Numbered from the stretch's first letter, positions 8,988 through 16,424 are shown. The stretch is 52,001 nt of DNA from Pseudomonadota bacterium (GCA_023430315.1 JAEZAW010000015.1:1-52001), one strand, 5' to 3'. A program made the numbers and translations. Notes: generated from the letters alone by a model not told the origin.

Positions 8988-10457
8988 CTAGTAGATGAGG
9001 CCCGGTCTCGTTTCTTCGTCGAGCGGCCAGATCGGACGGTTGACCTTCTTGTAGTCGATCTTGCGGTAGTCGCGGCTCAGCGGCGCGTCGCTGTCGATAT
9101 AGAGCACGCGCTTTGCGATCGGGCCGAAGCCCGCCATGAAATGGTTGGTCGATTTGACCACGAGGATGCTCTTCGCGAGCGCATCGATTCCGACATTGGT
9201 AAAGAGCTGCGGTACGAAGGCCTGCGTCCGCTTGGTGATAAGCACGACGTCCACGCCGCCGATGCGGATGCCGGCGCAGTCTCCTACAGGCACGCTCGTC
9301 GGACCGAAGTTTTGCCAGGCGTCGCGCGCGAGCCCGATGACCTCGACCATGGCGTCGACGGGTGTGCCGGACTGCGAGCCGGTCTTGCCGCCGAAGCGGA
9401 GCGGGAACTGAGCGCCGACGCCGGCATCGAAGCAGAGGCGGACCGCAACCGGATCCCAGATCGGACCGATGGCTGCGTTCTGGGCATTGCGCGCGATCAG
9501 CTCGCGCAGGATGGTCGTGTTGTCGGAAGGCGCACCGCCGCCTGCGTTGTCCGTAGGCTCGGCGACAACGACCGGACCTTCATTCGACGCCAAGGCAAGG
9601 CTGATGCCGCCGGCAACATCGAAGAACTGGGGCGGCGTCTTCCCGCGCATGCCGACGAATTCAGCGCCGAGCTTTGTCGCGAGCGTGTCGGCTTTTGCCT
9701 TGTCGCCATCTGTGATGACCAGCACGCGGCCAGATAGCTCGGGCACGTCGCCGTAGGGGAAGCAGTGGGCAACGGAGATGGACAGCACGCCGTCGCGGCC
9801 TTCCATGGCCTTGATGCGGTCGACGAAGCCGCGCATCAGCGGAAGCGTCGTCGGATAGCTCGAGATCTGGCGGCAGTCGTAGAGCGACATGACCGGCTTG
9901 ATCTCGCCGCGAATGGTCTTGAGCGTCAGGTCGAGCACCTCTTCGGCGCGGTCGACGACGTCGGTATGCGGGAACTCCTTGTAGAGGACGATGATGTCGG
10001 CGATCCCGACGCGCTTGAGTGTGAGATGGCAGTGCGGGTCGAGCTCGACGCCGATGATGCACTTCGGCCCGACGATGGCGCGCGTGCGCTCGATGATATC
10101 GCCTTCGACGTCGTCATAGCCGTACGCGACCATGGCGCCGTGCAGACCGAGCAGAACGCCGTCCAGCGGCAAGGCGGCCTGCATCTGCGCGAGGATCTCG
10201 TCGCGCATGGCCTCGTAGTCCTGCCGGTTGGTCGTGCCCGCCGGGCTCGCGGCGAAGCAGCTTCCCTCGATAAGCGTGAAGCCATCGGTCGAGGCGCGCC
10301 GGCGCGCCACAAAAAGCGGCGCCGTGCACATTCTCGGGGCATCGGTCGGGTGTTCGCCGGGGCGCAGGAAAACGGTTTCGCGGTAGGAGGCGAGGCTCGT
10401 CGGCAGAGGTGAGAAAGTATTGGTCTCTGTCGCCAAAGTGGCGGCAAACAGGCGCAT
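8988..10457 (-). CDS. M81-family metallopeptidase (MlrC/microcystinase-C-like)
   Basis: The 489-residue protein matches the M81 family (MlrC-like). It starts with MRLFAATLATETNTFSP, carries LGLHGAMVAYGYDDVEGD and GVELDPHCHLT, where E and H residues are candidate zinc ligands, and later TDNAGGGAPSDNTT and STNHFMAGF. MlrC was described in linearised-microcystin degradation, but most family members have no known substrate. No signal peptide is visible, so it probably acts in the cytoplasm. It is the first gene of a minus-strand operon with a peptide-type ABC importer, 36 nt before the binding-protein start. I infer that it cleaves the imported compound. Confidence 0.9.
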   Translation of the reverse strand: MRLFAATLATETNTFSPLPTSLASYRETVFLRPGEHPTDAPRMCTAPLFVARRRASTDGFTLIEGSCFAASPAGTTNRQDYEAMRDEILAQMQAALPLDGVLLGLHGAMVAYGYDDVEGDIIERTRAIVGPKCIIGVELDPHCHLTLKRVGIADIIVLYKEFPHTDVVDRAEEVLDLTLKTIRGEIKPVMSLYDCRQISSYPTTLPLMRGFVDRIKAMEGRDGVLSISVAHCFPYGDVPELSGRVLVITDGDKAKADTLATKLGAEFVGMRGKTPPQFFDVAGGISLALASNEGPVVVAEPTDNAGGGAPSDNTTILRELIARNAQNAAIGPIWDPVAVRLCFDAGVGAQFPLRFGGKTGSQSGTPVDAMVEVIGLARDAWQNFGPTSVPVGDCAGIRIGGVDVVLITKRTQAFVPQLFTNVGIDALAKSILVVKSTNHFMAGFGPIAKRVLYIDSDAPLSRDYRKIDYKKVNRPIWPLDEETRPGLIY

Positions 10458-10743
10458 TCAGGTCGCTCCTGGCCTCAGCGGTCGGGACATCCTCAGCAGT
10501 ACGATGATGGCATGTCCACTTGCCCGCCGCCAGGATTTCTCCGGCCGCCTTCGCAGGTTTCGTGCCAGAGGAGTCGAGCGCGGATAGCGCTGCCTCCGGC
10601 CGAGGGTTTCCGACGAGCTTGGCCGGGCCTCAAACTTCCCGTGAACCTTTTCCCTGTGCACGACGACGAAGGGTTGGAACCGCGGGATGGTCTCGCCGTT
10701 CCACTCTCAAATCGAGGGGTTCTCTAAGTCAGAGGGTAAGGTC

Positions 10744-10836
10744 ATGCGTGACTTCTTAGCGCCGATGCTGCTGTTCGTCGGATCACATGCGGCGATCCTG
10801 TTCGTGGCCATCCAGATGTATGCGGCGGGGCCATAG
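10744..10836 (+). CDS. Possible 30-residue single-pass membrane peptide
   Basis: A short frame from ATG 10744 to TAG 10836 encodes MRDFLAPMLLFVGSHAAILF followed by a hydrophobic tail ending in AAGP. The peptide is almost entirely one transmembrane helix with a charged N-terminus. A purine-rich AGAGG lies about 10 nt upstream. It lies alone in the 400-bp gap between the M81 gene and the convergent GNAT gene. Such short hydrophobic frames can arise by chance in GC-rich DNA, so the call depends on conservation that I cannot test. No function is proposed. Confidence 0.35.
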   Translation: MRDFLAPMLLFVGSHAAILFVAIQMYAAGP

Positions 10837-10857
10837 TGCAGGTGGCGAACCGACCGT

Positions 10858-11151
10858 TCAGGCGATCAGGTCGCGATACTCCGGATGGTTGCCGACGAAC
10901 TCCCTGACGAACCAGCAACGAGGCACGATTTTGAGATTGCGCCGGCGGACCTCTTCAAGGACGCCGTGCACGAGCTTGTCGCCGATCCCCTGACCGCGTA
11001 GCGCCGGGGGAACCTCGGTGTGGAAGATGGTCAGGACATTGCCCTCGCGGCGGTATTCCGCAACCGCGAGGCCAGCGGGCGTCTCGAGCTCGAAGCGCTG
11101 CTGCTCGGGATTGCCCCGGATCAGGCTGCCCGTCATGTCTTCAGTGCTCAT
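10858..11151 (-). CDS. Small GNAT-fold N-acetyltransferase (YjdJ/NATD1 type)
   Basis: The 97-residue protein is the compact GNAT variant of COG2388. The core is AEYRREGNVLTIFHTEVPPAL, followed by the acetyl-CoA-binding loop RGQGIGDKLVHG and ends RNLKIVPRCWFVREFVGNHPEY, the signature tail of this group. Members bind acetyl-CoA; substrates are largely unknown. An AAGGAG site lies about 12 nt before the ATG at 11151. It is a single gene, convergent with the 30-residue candidate and divergent from the aminotransferase-fold gene at 11398. Length is normal for the family. Confidence 0.85.
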   Translation of the reverse strand: MSTEDMTGSLIRGNPEQQRFELETPAGLAVAEYRREGNVLTIFHTEVPPALRGQGIGDKLVHGVLEEVRRRNLKIVPRCWFVREFVGNHPEYRDLIA

Positions 11152-11397
11152 GATATTGCAGGCTCCTTGAGGCCATGGCTACGGCGTGCACGGAGGCTAA
11201 CTCCGTCGGGTGCCTGGCGGAATAGCCGCGCCTGATCAAGGTGTTGATGCCCCTTCCATCGAAACGGAAATATGGGAGCGGCGGCGGGATTCGACCAGCG
11301 GCAGGCAATTGGCTCTAGACTGATTATACAGCTCGTGCGCACGTAGCGGCACCCCACCTCGACGAGGCCATCGGTTAACTCGAACCATTGCATCAGC

Positions 11398-12585
11398 ATG
11401 AGCATCGATCTCCAGCGCGTGCGCGCCGACACCATCGGCATCAATAATCGCCTTCATCTCAACAACGCCGGTGCCGCGCTGATGCCGACGCCGGTCCTCG
11501 AAGCGATGACGGGCTACCTTCGCCGGGAAGCGGAGATCGGCGGCTACGAGGCGGCTATCGAGCAGGCTGAACGGCTCGATGGGGTGTACGGGAGCGTCGC
11601 GCGGCTCCTTGGGGCAGCGCCCGATGAGATCGCGATCATGGAGAATGCCACGGTCGCGTGGCAGATGGCCTTCTACGCCCTCGCCTTCCAACCGGGTGAC
11701 CGCATCCTGACTGCACAGGCGGAGTATGCGGCGAACTACGTCGCCTTCCTGCAGGTCGCGAAGCGCACCGGGGCCGTGATCGAGGTCGTCCCGAACGATG
11801 AGAGCGGTGCGCTCTCCGCCGAGGCGCTGGAGCGCATGATCGACGAGCGCGTGCGCCTCATTGCCATCACCTGGGTTCCGACCAACGGTGGTCTCGTCAA
11901 TCCTGCCGCCGCCGCCGGGAAGATCGCGCGGGAGCACGGCATTCCCTATCTGCTCGATGCCTGTCAGGCCGTCGGGCAGATGCCGGTCGATGTCGCCAAA
12001 CTCGGCTGCGACATGCTCTCGGCGACGGGACGCAAGTTCCTGCGCGGTCCGCGCGGCACGGGCTTCCTGTATGTGCGCCGCGAGCTGATGTTGCGCCTCG
12101 AGCCGCCGCTGATCGATCATTTCGCGGCTAAATGGGTGACGCCAGATCGCTATGAGCTGCGTTCCGATGCCCGGCGCTTCGAGACTTGGGAGAACAACTA
12201 CGCTGCCCGTCTCGGGCTCGGCGTTGCCATCGACTATGCGCTTTCGATTGGCATGGCGCCGATCATGGTGCGTTGCCGCCTGCTTGCGGACCTCCTGCGC
12301 ACCGAGCTTTTGCGTATACCGGGCGTCGTCATCCACGATCTCGGGGTCGACCGGGCGGCCATCGTCACGTTCAGCGTCGCGGGCGTCGATGCGGAGGAGG
12401 TGCTCGCACGCATGAGCGCCGAGGGCATCAACGTGTCCACCTCGAAGCCATCGAGCACGCTGCTCGATGCCAGAGCGCGGTCGCTGCCCTCGATCGTGCG
12501 TGCCTCGCCGCACTACTATAATTCGGAGGAGGAAGTCCTGAGGTTCGCCCGCGCCATTGCGCGCCTCGCCGGCAATTTGCGGTAG
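11398..12585 (+). CDS. Class V aminotransferase-fold PLP enzyme (cysteine desulfurase/epimerase-like)
   Basis: The 395-residue protein is a fold-type I PLP enzyme of aminotransferase class V. Visible motifs are HLNNAGAALMP near the N-terminus, the cofactor region ITWVPTNGGLVNP and LLDACQAVGQMPVDV (PLP Asp and Gln), and the Schiff-base lysine in ATGRKFLRGPRGTGF near residue 215. The family includes cysteine desulfurases, isopenicillin-N-epimerase-like enzymes and ergothioneine lyase EgtE. I cannot place it with certainty. There is no obvious active-site Cys loop of the IscS kind in the C-terminal part, which argues against a classical desulfurase. It lies 144 nt upstream of the unknown-gene/SelD unit on the same strand, so a selenium or sulfur transfer role is possible but inferential. 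Confidence 0.82.
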   Translation: MSIDLQRVRADTIGINNRLHLNNAGAALMPTPVLEAMTGYLRREAEIGGYEAAIEQAERLDGVYGSVARLLGAAPDEIAIMENATVAWQMAFYALAFQPGDRILTAQAEYAANYVAFLQVAKRTGAVIEVVPNDESGALSAEALERMIDERVRLIAITWVPTNGGLVNPAAAAGKIAREHGIPYLLDACQAVGQMPVDVAKLGCDMLSATGRKFLRGPRGTGFLYVRRELMLRLEPPLIDHFAAKWVTPDRYELRSDARRFETWENNYAARLGLGVAIDYALSIGMAPIMVRCRLLADLLRTELLRIPGVVIHDLGVDRAAIVTFSVAGVDAEEVLARMSAEGINVSTSKPSSTLLDARARSLPSIVRASPHYYNSEEEVLRFARAIARLAGNLR

Positions 12586-12729
12586 CAGAGTCGAGGCAGC
12601 GTCCGGGAGGGCAAGGGACGGCTTCCCGATATCCCTTGATCAAACTCCGCCCAGTAGCTACGCCAGAGCGAGACAAGGGCTTGATATTTCAGGTCCGTGG
12701 CCGCGGCCCGACGAGGCGGTGAACTTTCC

Positions 12730-13218
12730 ATGCATCAAGCGCCTGATCGCGAAGACGAGATGTTGGCACCCCTTGCCGCGGCGGCGACGGCCGCGCAGCG
12801 CGAGGAGATCTCCTTCCGCGACAACGTCGCACGCGAGATCGAGAAGCGTGAGCGGGCGCGCCAGTACGCCTTCCGGCGCCTCTCGCTCGCGGAGCTCATG
12901 TTGACGGCAGCCCACCGCTCGCAAAGCGAGGAGACCGCCGTGGCAGCGCAGACCGCCGCGCTGCGGAGCGAATTCGGCTGGCACGGCGAGAGCGAGCAGA
13001 ACAAGCGGATCTTCGGCGCCTGGCGGCCCGTAGCGCTCGCGGTCTGGGAGGTGGCGCGGCCGCTTCCCGAGGAGACCGAAGCCACCGACCCCGGACCGCC
13101 GCCGGATCTTGCGGCCGCGCTTGCCGAATTCGAGCGCTGGTACGAGGCCGAGTTCGGCACGAACTATCTCGCCATTCTCGATCAGGAGAAGCAGGAGTAT
13201 CCCGTTGTCGAGTTCTAA
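12730..13218 (+). CDS. Conserved-looking hypothetical protein, 162 aa, coupled to the SelD fusion
   Basis: I do not recognise this protein. From ATG 12730 it is 162 residues and cytoplasmic, with a long, strongly charged helical N-terminal half (residues about 15-75, rich in Arg, Glu and Ala). A central aromatic segment follows (FGWHGESEQNKRIFGAWRP), then a Pro/Glu linker and an acidic C-terminal helix (FERWYEAEFGTNYLAILDQE). An upstream in-frame start at 12697 exists, but ATG 12730 is the likelier start. Its stop lies 14 nt inside the next gene, which itself overlaps the SelD-fusion gene. The three therefore form a tight translational unit. The context suggests a role with the SelD fusion. 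No Cys is present, so it is unlikely to carry selenium covalently. Confidence 0.75.
   Translation: MHQAPDREDEMLAPLAAAATAAQREEISFRDNVAREIEKRERARQYAFRRLSLAELMLTAAHRSQSEETAVAAQTAALRSEFGWHGESEQNKRIFGAWRPVALAVWEVARPLPEETEATDPGPPPDLAAALAEFERWYEAEFGTNYLAILDQEKQEYPVVEF
13193..13207 (+). promoter_or_regulatory. Ribosome-binding site and TTG start of the 133-aa gene
   Basis: AGGAG at 13193-13197 lies 7 nt before TTG at 13205. No ATG or GTG in the same frame lies near the point where the protein-like sequence begins. The only alternative upstream ATG (13109) adds 32 Ser/Arg-rich residues that read as a shadow of the preceding gene. The site therefore decides for the TTG start. Confidence 0.6.
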
Positions 13219-13606
13219 GGCGCCCGATGGCAAGGGAGGCGAGTTCGAGCGCTGGATCGTCGAGCAATACGCCGCGACGAACGGCTTCACGGCGCTCATT
13301 CTTCTGCTCACGCTTGGTGGTGACAAGGTCGAGCTGATCTCCTGCTCGTACGTCCATGTCATCGGCGACGAAGTCCGCTGGAAGGACATCAAAACCATGC
13401 TGGATGCATCCCGACGCAAATGGGATGCTTTCGCGATCTTTCCCGAATCGCCGCCGGGGGGCGGGCCGCTGATCGACCTCGTGGCCAAGGCGCGGCTGCA
13501 GGAGCGCATCGACGAGGTGACGGTCAATCGCATGGTCCTCAACGATGCCGGCTTCTTCGACACACGCGGCCGGCACATCCGCATTGACCCCGTCGGGCTG
13601 CACTGA
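13205..13606 (+). CDS. Hypothetical protein, 133 aa, translationally coupled to the SelD fusion
   Basis: I do not recognise this protein. With the TTG start at 13205 it has 133 residues. It looks globular, with an amphipathic helix (GGEFERWIVEQYAATNG), a hydrophobic strand-like stretch (FTALILLLTLGGDKVELISC), the segment RWKDIKTMLDASRRKWDAF, a Pro/Gly-rich loop (FPESPPGGGP) and a C-terminal strand ending in GRHIRIDPVGLH. One Cys occurs in ELISCSY. It overlaps the preceding gene by 14 nt. Its TGA shares one base with the ATG of the oxidoreductase-SelD gene (TGATG), so its translation is coupled to that of the fusion. I infer a partner or accessory role. Confidence 0.75.
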   Translation: MSSSKAPDGKGGEFERWIVEQYAATNGFTALILLLTLGGDKVELISCSYVHVIGDEVRWKDIKTMLDASRRKWDAFAIFPESPPGGGPLIDLVAKARLQERIDEVTVNRMVLNDAGFFDTRGRHIRIDPVGLH

Positions 13607-15804
13607 TGCAAACCCCTGCCGCGTCGACTCATATCGTCCTGATCGGCGGCGGCCACTCGCATGTGATCGCTCTAAAATCCTTCGGCATGAAGCCCGAGCC
13701 AGGTGTCGTGCTGACTGTGATCACGAAGGAAATAGAGGCGCCCTACTCGGGAATGCTGCCGGGGTTTGTCGCGGGCCACTACACGTACGATCAGTGCCAC
13801 ATCGACGTCGTCCGGCTTGCTGCCTGGGCTGGCGCACGCCTGATCCAGGGTACGGTTACGGGCATCGATCGCGCGTCACGCCGGGTCGAGATCGAGGGGC
13901 GTCCGCCGCTCGCCTATGACCTGCTCTCGATCAACGTAGGCATCACGCCGCTGCTCGAAGGCATTGAAGGCGGTACCCCGCACGGACTTGCCGTAAAACC
14001 TGTCTCGACATTCGCGGCGCGCTGGCAAGCCCTCGAGCGGGCAGCGCTGGAGGCGCGCGGTCCGCGGCGCATTGCGGTCGTTGGCGCGGGCGCGGCGGGG
14101 TTCGAGCTGGTTTTGGCCATACGCCATCATCTGAGAGAGCGTGCACCATCCGCAGGCATTGCCCCCGATGCCTTCAGCTTCACGCTGATTGGCTCTGAGT
14201 TGTTGCCGAGCCACAATTCGCGTGCTCGCGCCCTCGCGCGGCGCGAGATCAACGACCAAGGCGTGACTCTGATCGAGGGCGAGAAGGTCGTGCGCGTCGC
14301 GCCGGGCGAAGTGCATCTAGCAAGCGGGCAGGTGATCGCCGCGGATGCAACTCTTCTGGCAACGCATGCAGGACCCGCGGAATGGTTCAAGGCGTCGGGT
14401 CTGCCGTGCGACGATGAAGGGTTCATTGCGGTACGGCCGACACTGCAACTTCTCGATGACGACGACGTCTTTGCTGTCGGCGACTGCGCCTCGGTCATCG
14501 AGCATCCGCGCGAGAAGGCGGGCGTCTTCGCAGTTCGCCAGGGCCCTGCGCTGACCGAGAACCTGCGTCTCCGCGCGCGCGGCATGGCGGCAAAGCCGTT
14601 CACGCCGCAAACTGATTTCCTGACGCTGCTTTCGACGGGACGCCGGCACGCCATTGCCGCACGCAATGGTCTCGCTTTCTCCGGCGATCTGCTCTGGCGC
14701 TGGAAGGACCGCATCGACCGCGCCTTCATGGACAAGTTCAATGTGCTGCCAACGATGGCGGGCGCAGGGAGCGCAAGCGAGGAGGAAATGCGCTGCGCCG
14801 GCTGTGCGGCCAAGATCGGGCCGGTGACGCTTGCGACGGCCCTCGATCGGCTGGGCGGAGGCAACGCGCGTCCGCGCGACGATGCTGCGGTGATCGACGA
14901 GGGCGGCGCGGAGCTGCGCGTCGAAACGGTCGACTTCTTCCGCGCCTTCTGGCCCGAGCCTTATGTCTTCGGCGAGATCGCCGCCAATCATGCAATGAAC
15001 GACATCTTTGCCATGGGGGCTCAGCCGACGCACGCGCTCGCCAATGTCGTGCTGCCCTACGCCAAGCCGCAGCGCGTGGGCGAGGATCTCTTCCAGCTTC
15101 TGGCTGGCGCAAGGGCGGCCTTCGATCGCGAGGGCGTCGAGGTCGTCGGCGGGCACTCGAGCGAGGGGCAGGAGATGTCGGCGGGCTTCTTCGTCTCGGG
15201 CAAGGTCCGCCGCGATGCGGTGCTCGGCAAAGGTGGCCTTCGGCCCGGCGACCGCCTGATCCTGACGCGACCGCTCGGCACCGGCATCCTCTTCGCCGCG
15301 CTCATGCGCGGACGTGCAAGGGCGACGGCAATTGCGGCGGCGCTGGAGAGTATGCGCCAATCGAGCGGGGGCATTGCGCGGGTGATGCGAACGCACGCGC
15401 CGAGTGCCGCGACGGATGTGACGGGCTTCGGGCTCGCCGGGCATCTTCTGGAAATGCTGAAGGCGGGAGGCGTTACGGCCGAGCTGGATCTCGCGCGCCT
15501 TCCTTTCTACGCCTCGGTTCTGGAGCTGGTGCGCGGCGGCCTCGCGTCCAGCCTGTTGCCCGAGAACAGCCGACTGTCAGCGGCACTGGTGGGCGAAAGT
15601 GCTCGCGAAGCTGCCGTGCAGGCGATCCTCTTCGATCCGCAGACGGCAGGAGGTTTCCTGTTCGGCGTCGCGGCAGCGGATGCCGAACGCTGCATCGAGG
15701 CCCTGCGTCAGGCCGGAGCGCCCCAAGCCACCATCATCGGTACGGTGCTTGGCCCGCACGAGGGCAGTCAGCCACCCCTGCGCCTCGTCGGTCCGCTGCC
15801 CTGA
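13606..15804 (+). CDS. selD: Fusion of NADH dehydrogenase-like FAD/NAD oxidoreductase with selenide, water dikinase
   Basis: The 732-residue protein joins two enzymes. Residues about 5-385 form an NDH-2-like pyridine nucleotide-disulfide oxidoreductase: FAD-binding IVLIGGGHSHVIALKSFG, NAD-binding RRIAVVGAGAAGFELVLAIR, and VFAVGDCASV. Residues about 390-730 form a SelD domain, which makes selenophosphate from selenide and ATP. C400 and K403 in MRCAGCAAKIGP align with the essential Cys17 and Lys20 of E. coli SelD. Other SelD motifs are RDDAAVID, NHAMNDIFAMGAQPTHAL, VVGGHSSEG and ATDVTGFGLAGHLLEM. Such fusions are known in several bacteria. The oxidoreductase may supply reducing power for selenide formation, which is inference. 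No SelA, SelB, tRNA-Sec or MnmH gene lies in the window. Confidence 0.93.
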   Translation: MQTPAASTHIVLIGGGHSHVIALKSFGMKPEPGVVLTVITKEIEAPYSGMLPGFVAGHYTYDQCHIDVVRLAAWAGARLIQGTVTGIDRASRRVEIEGRPPLAYDLLSINVGITPLLEGIEGGTPHGLAVKPVSTFAARWQALERAALEARGPRRIAVVGAGAAGFELVLAIRHHLRERAPSAGIAPDAFSFTLIGSELLPSHNSRARALARREINDQGVTLIEGEKVVRVAPGEVHLASGQVIAADATLLATHAGPAEWFKASGLPCDDEGFIAVRPTLQLLDDDDVFAVGDCASVIEHPREKAGVFAVRQGPALTENLRLRARGMAAKPFTPQTDFLTLLSTGRRHAIAARNGLAFSGDLLWRWKDRIDRAFMDKFNVLPTMAGAGSASEEEMRCAGCAAKIGPVTLATALDRLGGGNARPRDDAAVIDEGGAELRVETVDFFRAFWPEPYVFGEIAANHAMNDIFAMGAQPTHALANVVLPYAKPQRVGEDLFQLLAGARAAFDREGVEVVGGHSSEGQEMSAGFFVSGKVRRDAVLGKGGLRPGDRLILTRPLGTGILFAALMRGRARATAIAAALESMRQSSGGIARVMRTHAPSAATDVTGFGLAGHLLEMLKAGGVTAELDLARLPFYASVLELVRGGLASSLLPENSRLSAALVGESAREAAVQAILFDPQTAGGFLFGVAAADAERCIEALRQAGAPQATIIGTVLGPHEGSQPPLRLVGPLP

Positions 15805-15828
15805 CAGCCGGCCTCGCGGCACCCGGCA

Positions 15829-15846
15829 CTCATACGCGGGTATGAG
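15829..15846 (+). terminator. Hairpin after the SelD-fusion gene
   Basis: A perfect 7-bp stem (CTCATAC, GCGG loop, GTATGAG) lies 25 nt after the stop codon. No T-tract follows, so it may only be an mRNA 3' stabilising structure. Nothing else stands out in the rest of the 15805-16018 gap. Confidence 0.35.
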
Positions 15847-16018
15847 CGCGGCAAACTCCAACGCTAATTGAATGAACCGCCGTTGAATATCGGGCGGGAT
15901 CGTTTCGTCGCATCTTCTGGTCATCGGCGCTGACTAAGCCCGAAACGATCCGAAGGCAAGCGACCGGGGCGCGGATTGTCAAACCAAGCGGTCACAACCA
16001 AAGGAATGGAGAAAACCA

Positions 16019-16258
16019 ATGAAGACGATCATGAGCACCCTGATTGCCCTCGGCGTTCTTGCAGGTTCGGCCAACGCATTTGACCCCTTCAACGATCCGC
16101 GCCAGGCCCTGCCGCGGTCCTCGAGCTATGAGCAGGCTCTACCGCGCACGAGCAATGACGACTATCGCCAGGCCCTGCCGCGGACGAGCAACGACGACTT
16201 CCGCGACGCTCTTCCCCTGACCGACACCTTCCCAGACCTCGTGACCGCGACGCCCTGA
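16019..16258 (+). CDS. Small secreted protein with QALPR repeats
   Basis: The 79-residue protein has a clear Sec signal peptide (MKTIMSTLIALGVLAGSANA, cleavage after residue 20). The mature 59-residue chain is largely tandem repeats starting at residues 29, 39, 51 and 63: QALPRSSSYE, QALPRTSNDDYR, QALPRTSNDDFR and DALPLTDTFPDL. It has no Cys, is acidic and Pro-rich, and is probably disordered in the periplasm. GGAG precedes the ATG by about 10 nt, and a hairpin terminator follows at 16288-16315, so it appears to be a single-gene transcript. I recognise no family and propose no function. Confidence 0.78.
   Translation: MKTIMSTLIALGVLAGSANAFDPFNDPRQALPRSSSYEQALPRTSNDDYRQALPRTSNDDFRDALPLTDTFPDLVTATP
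16103..16240 (+). repeat. Tandem coding repeats, about 36 nt, within the secreted protein gene
   Basis: Four copies of a 10-12-codon unit beginning GCCCTGCCG or a variant encode [Q/D]ALPR-type units. The second and third copies differ mainly at synonymous positions and one Tyr/Phe change. This suggests duplication followed by purifying selection on the peptide. Confidence 0.75.
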
Positions 16259-16287
16259 TCCGGCGCCCACATGAGTGAGAAAGCCAC

Positions 16288-16325
16288 GGCGGTCCGGAGC
16301 TGGCTCCGGACCGCCCGCCTTTATT
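16288..16325 (+). terminator. Strong hairpin terminator after the repeat-protein gene
   Basis: GGCGGTCCGGAGC and its exact complement (13 bp each) are separated by TG, so the stem folds with a small loop. It is followed by CGCCTTTATT. It lies 30 nt after the stop at 16258. The T-tract is short but present. Confidence 0.7.
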
Positions 16326-16395
16326 GGCCCGGACGGTCGGCCAGCTGGGTCGCCCGCTGAAAAGCGTAACCATGGGCATCGGATCATCTGTACGG

Positions 16396-16424
16396 GTGAC
16401 AGTTTTATGATAGTTTTGTGACAA
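16396..16424 (-). promoter_or_regulatory. Three-unit Pho-box-like direct repeat
   Basis: On the plus strand GTGACAG, ATGATAG and GTGACAA recur at an exact 11-bp period with TTTT between them. Read on the minus strand the units are TTGTCAC, CTATCAT and CTGTCAC separated by AAAA. This closely matches the PhoB box (CTGTCAY, 4-nt AT-rich spacer, CTGTCAY). It lies 64 nt before the sulfatase-type gene, though in reverse orientation relative to that gene. Another OmpR-family regulator could bind the same architecture. Confidence 0.5.

Noticed and set aside
11236..12513. Minus-strand open frame of 425 codons opposite the class V PLP enzyme
   Set aside because: The plus-strand frame has clear PLP-enzyme motifs. 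The minus frame is rich in Arg, His and Asp without motifs.
16103..16240. Repeats considered as a CRISPR-like or intergenic array
   Set aside because: The units are contiguous, in frame and preserved at the peptide level, within a gene having signal peptide, start and terminator.
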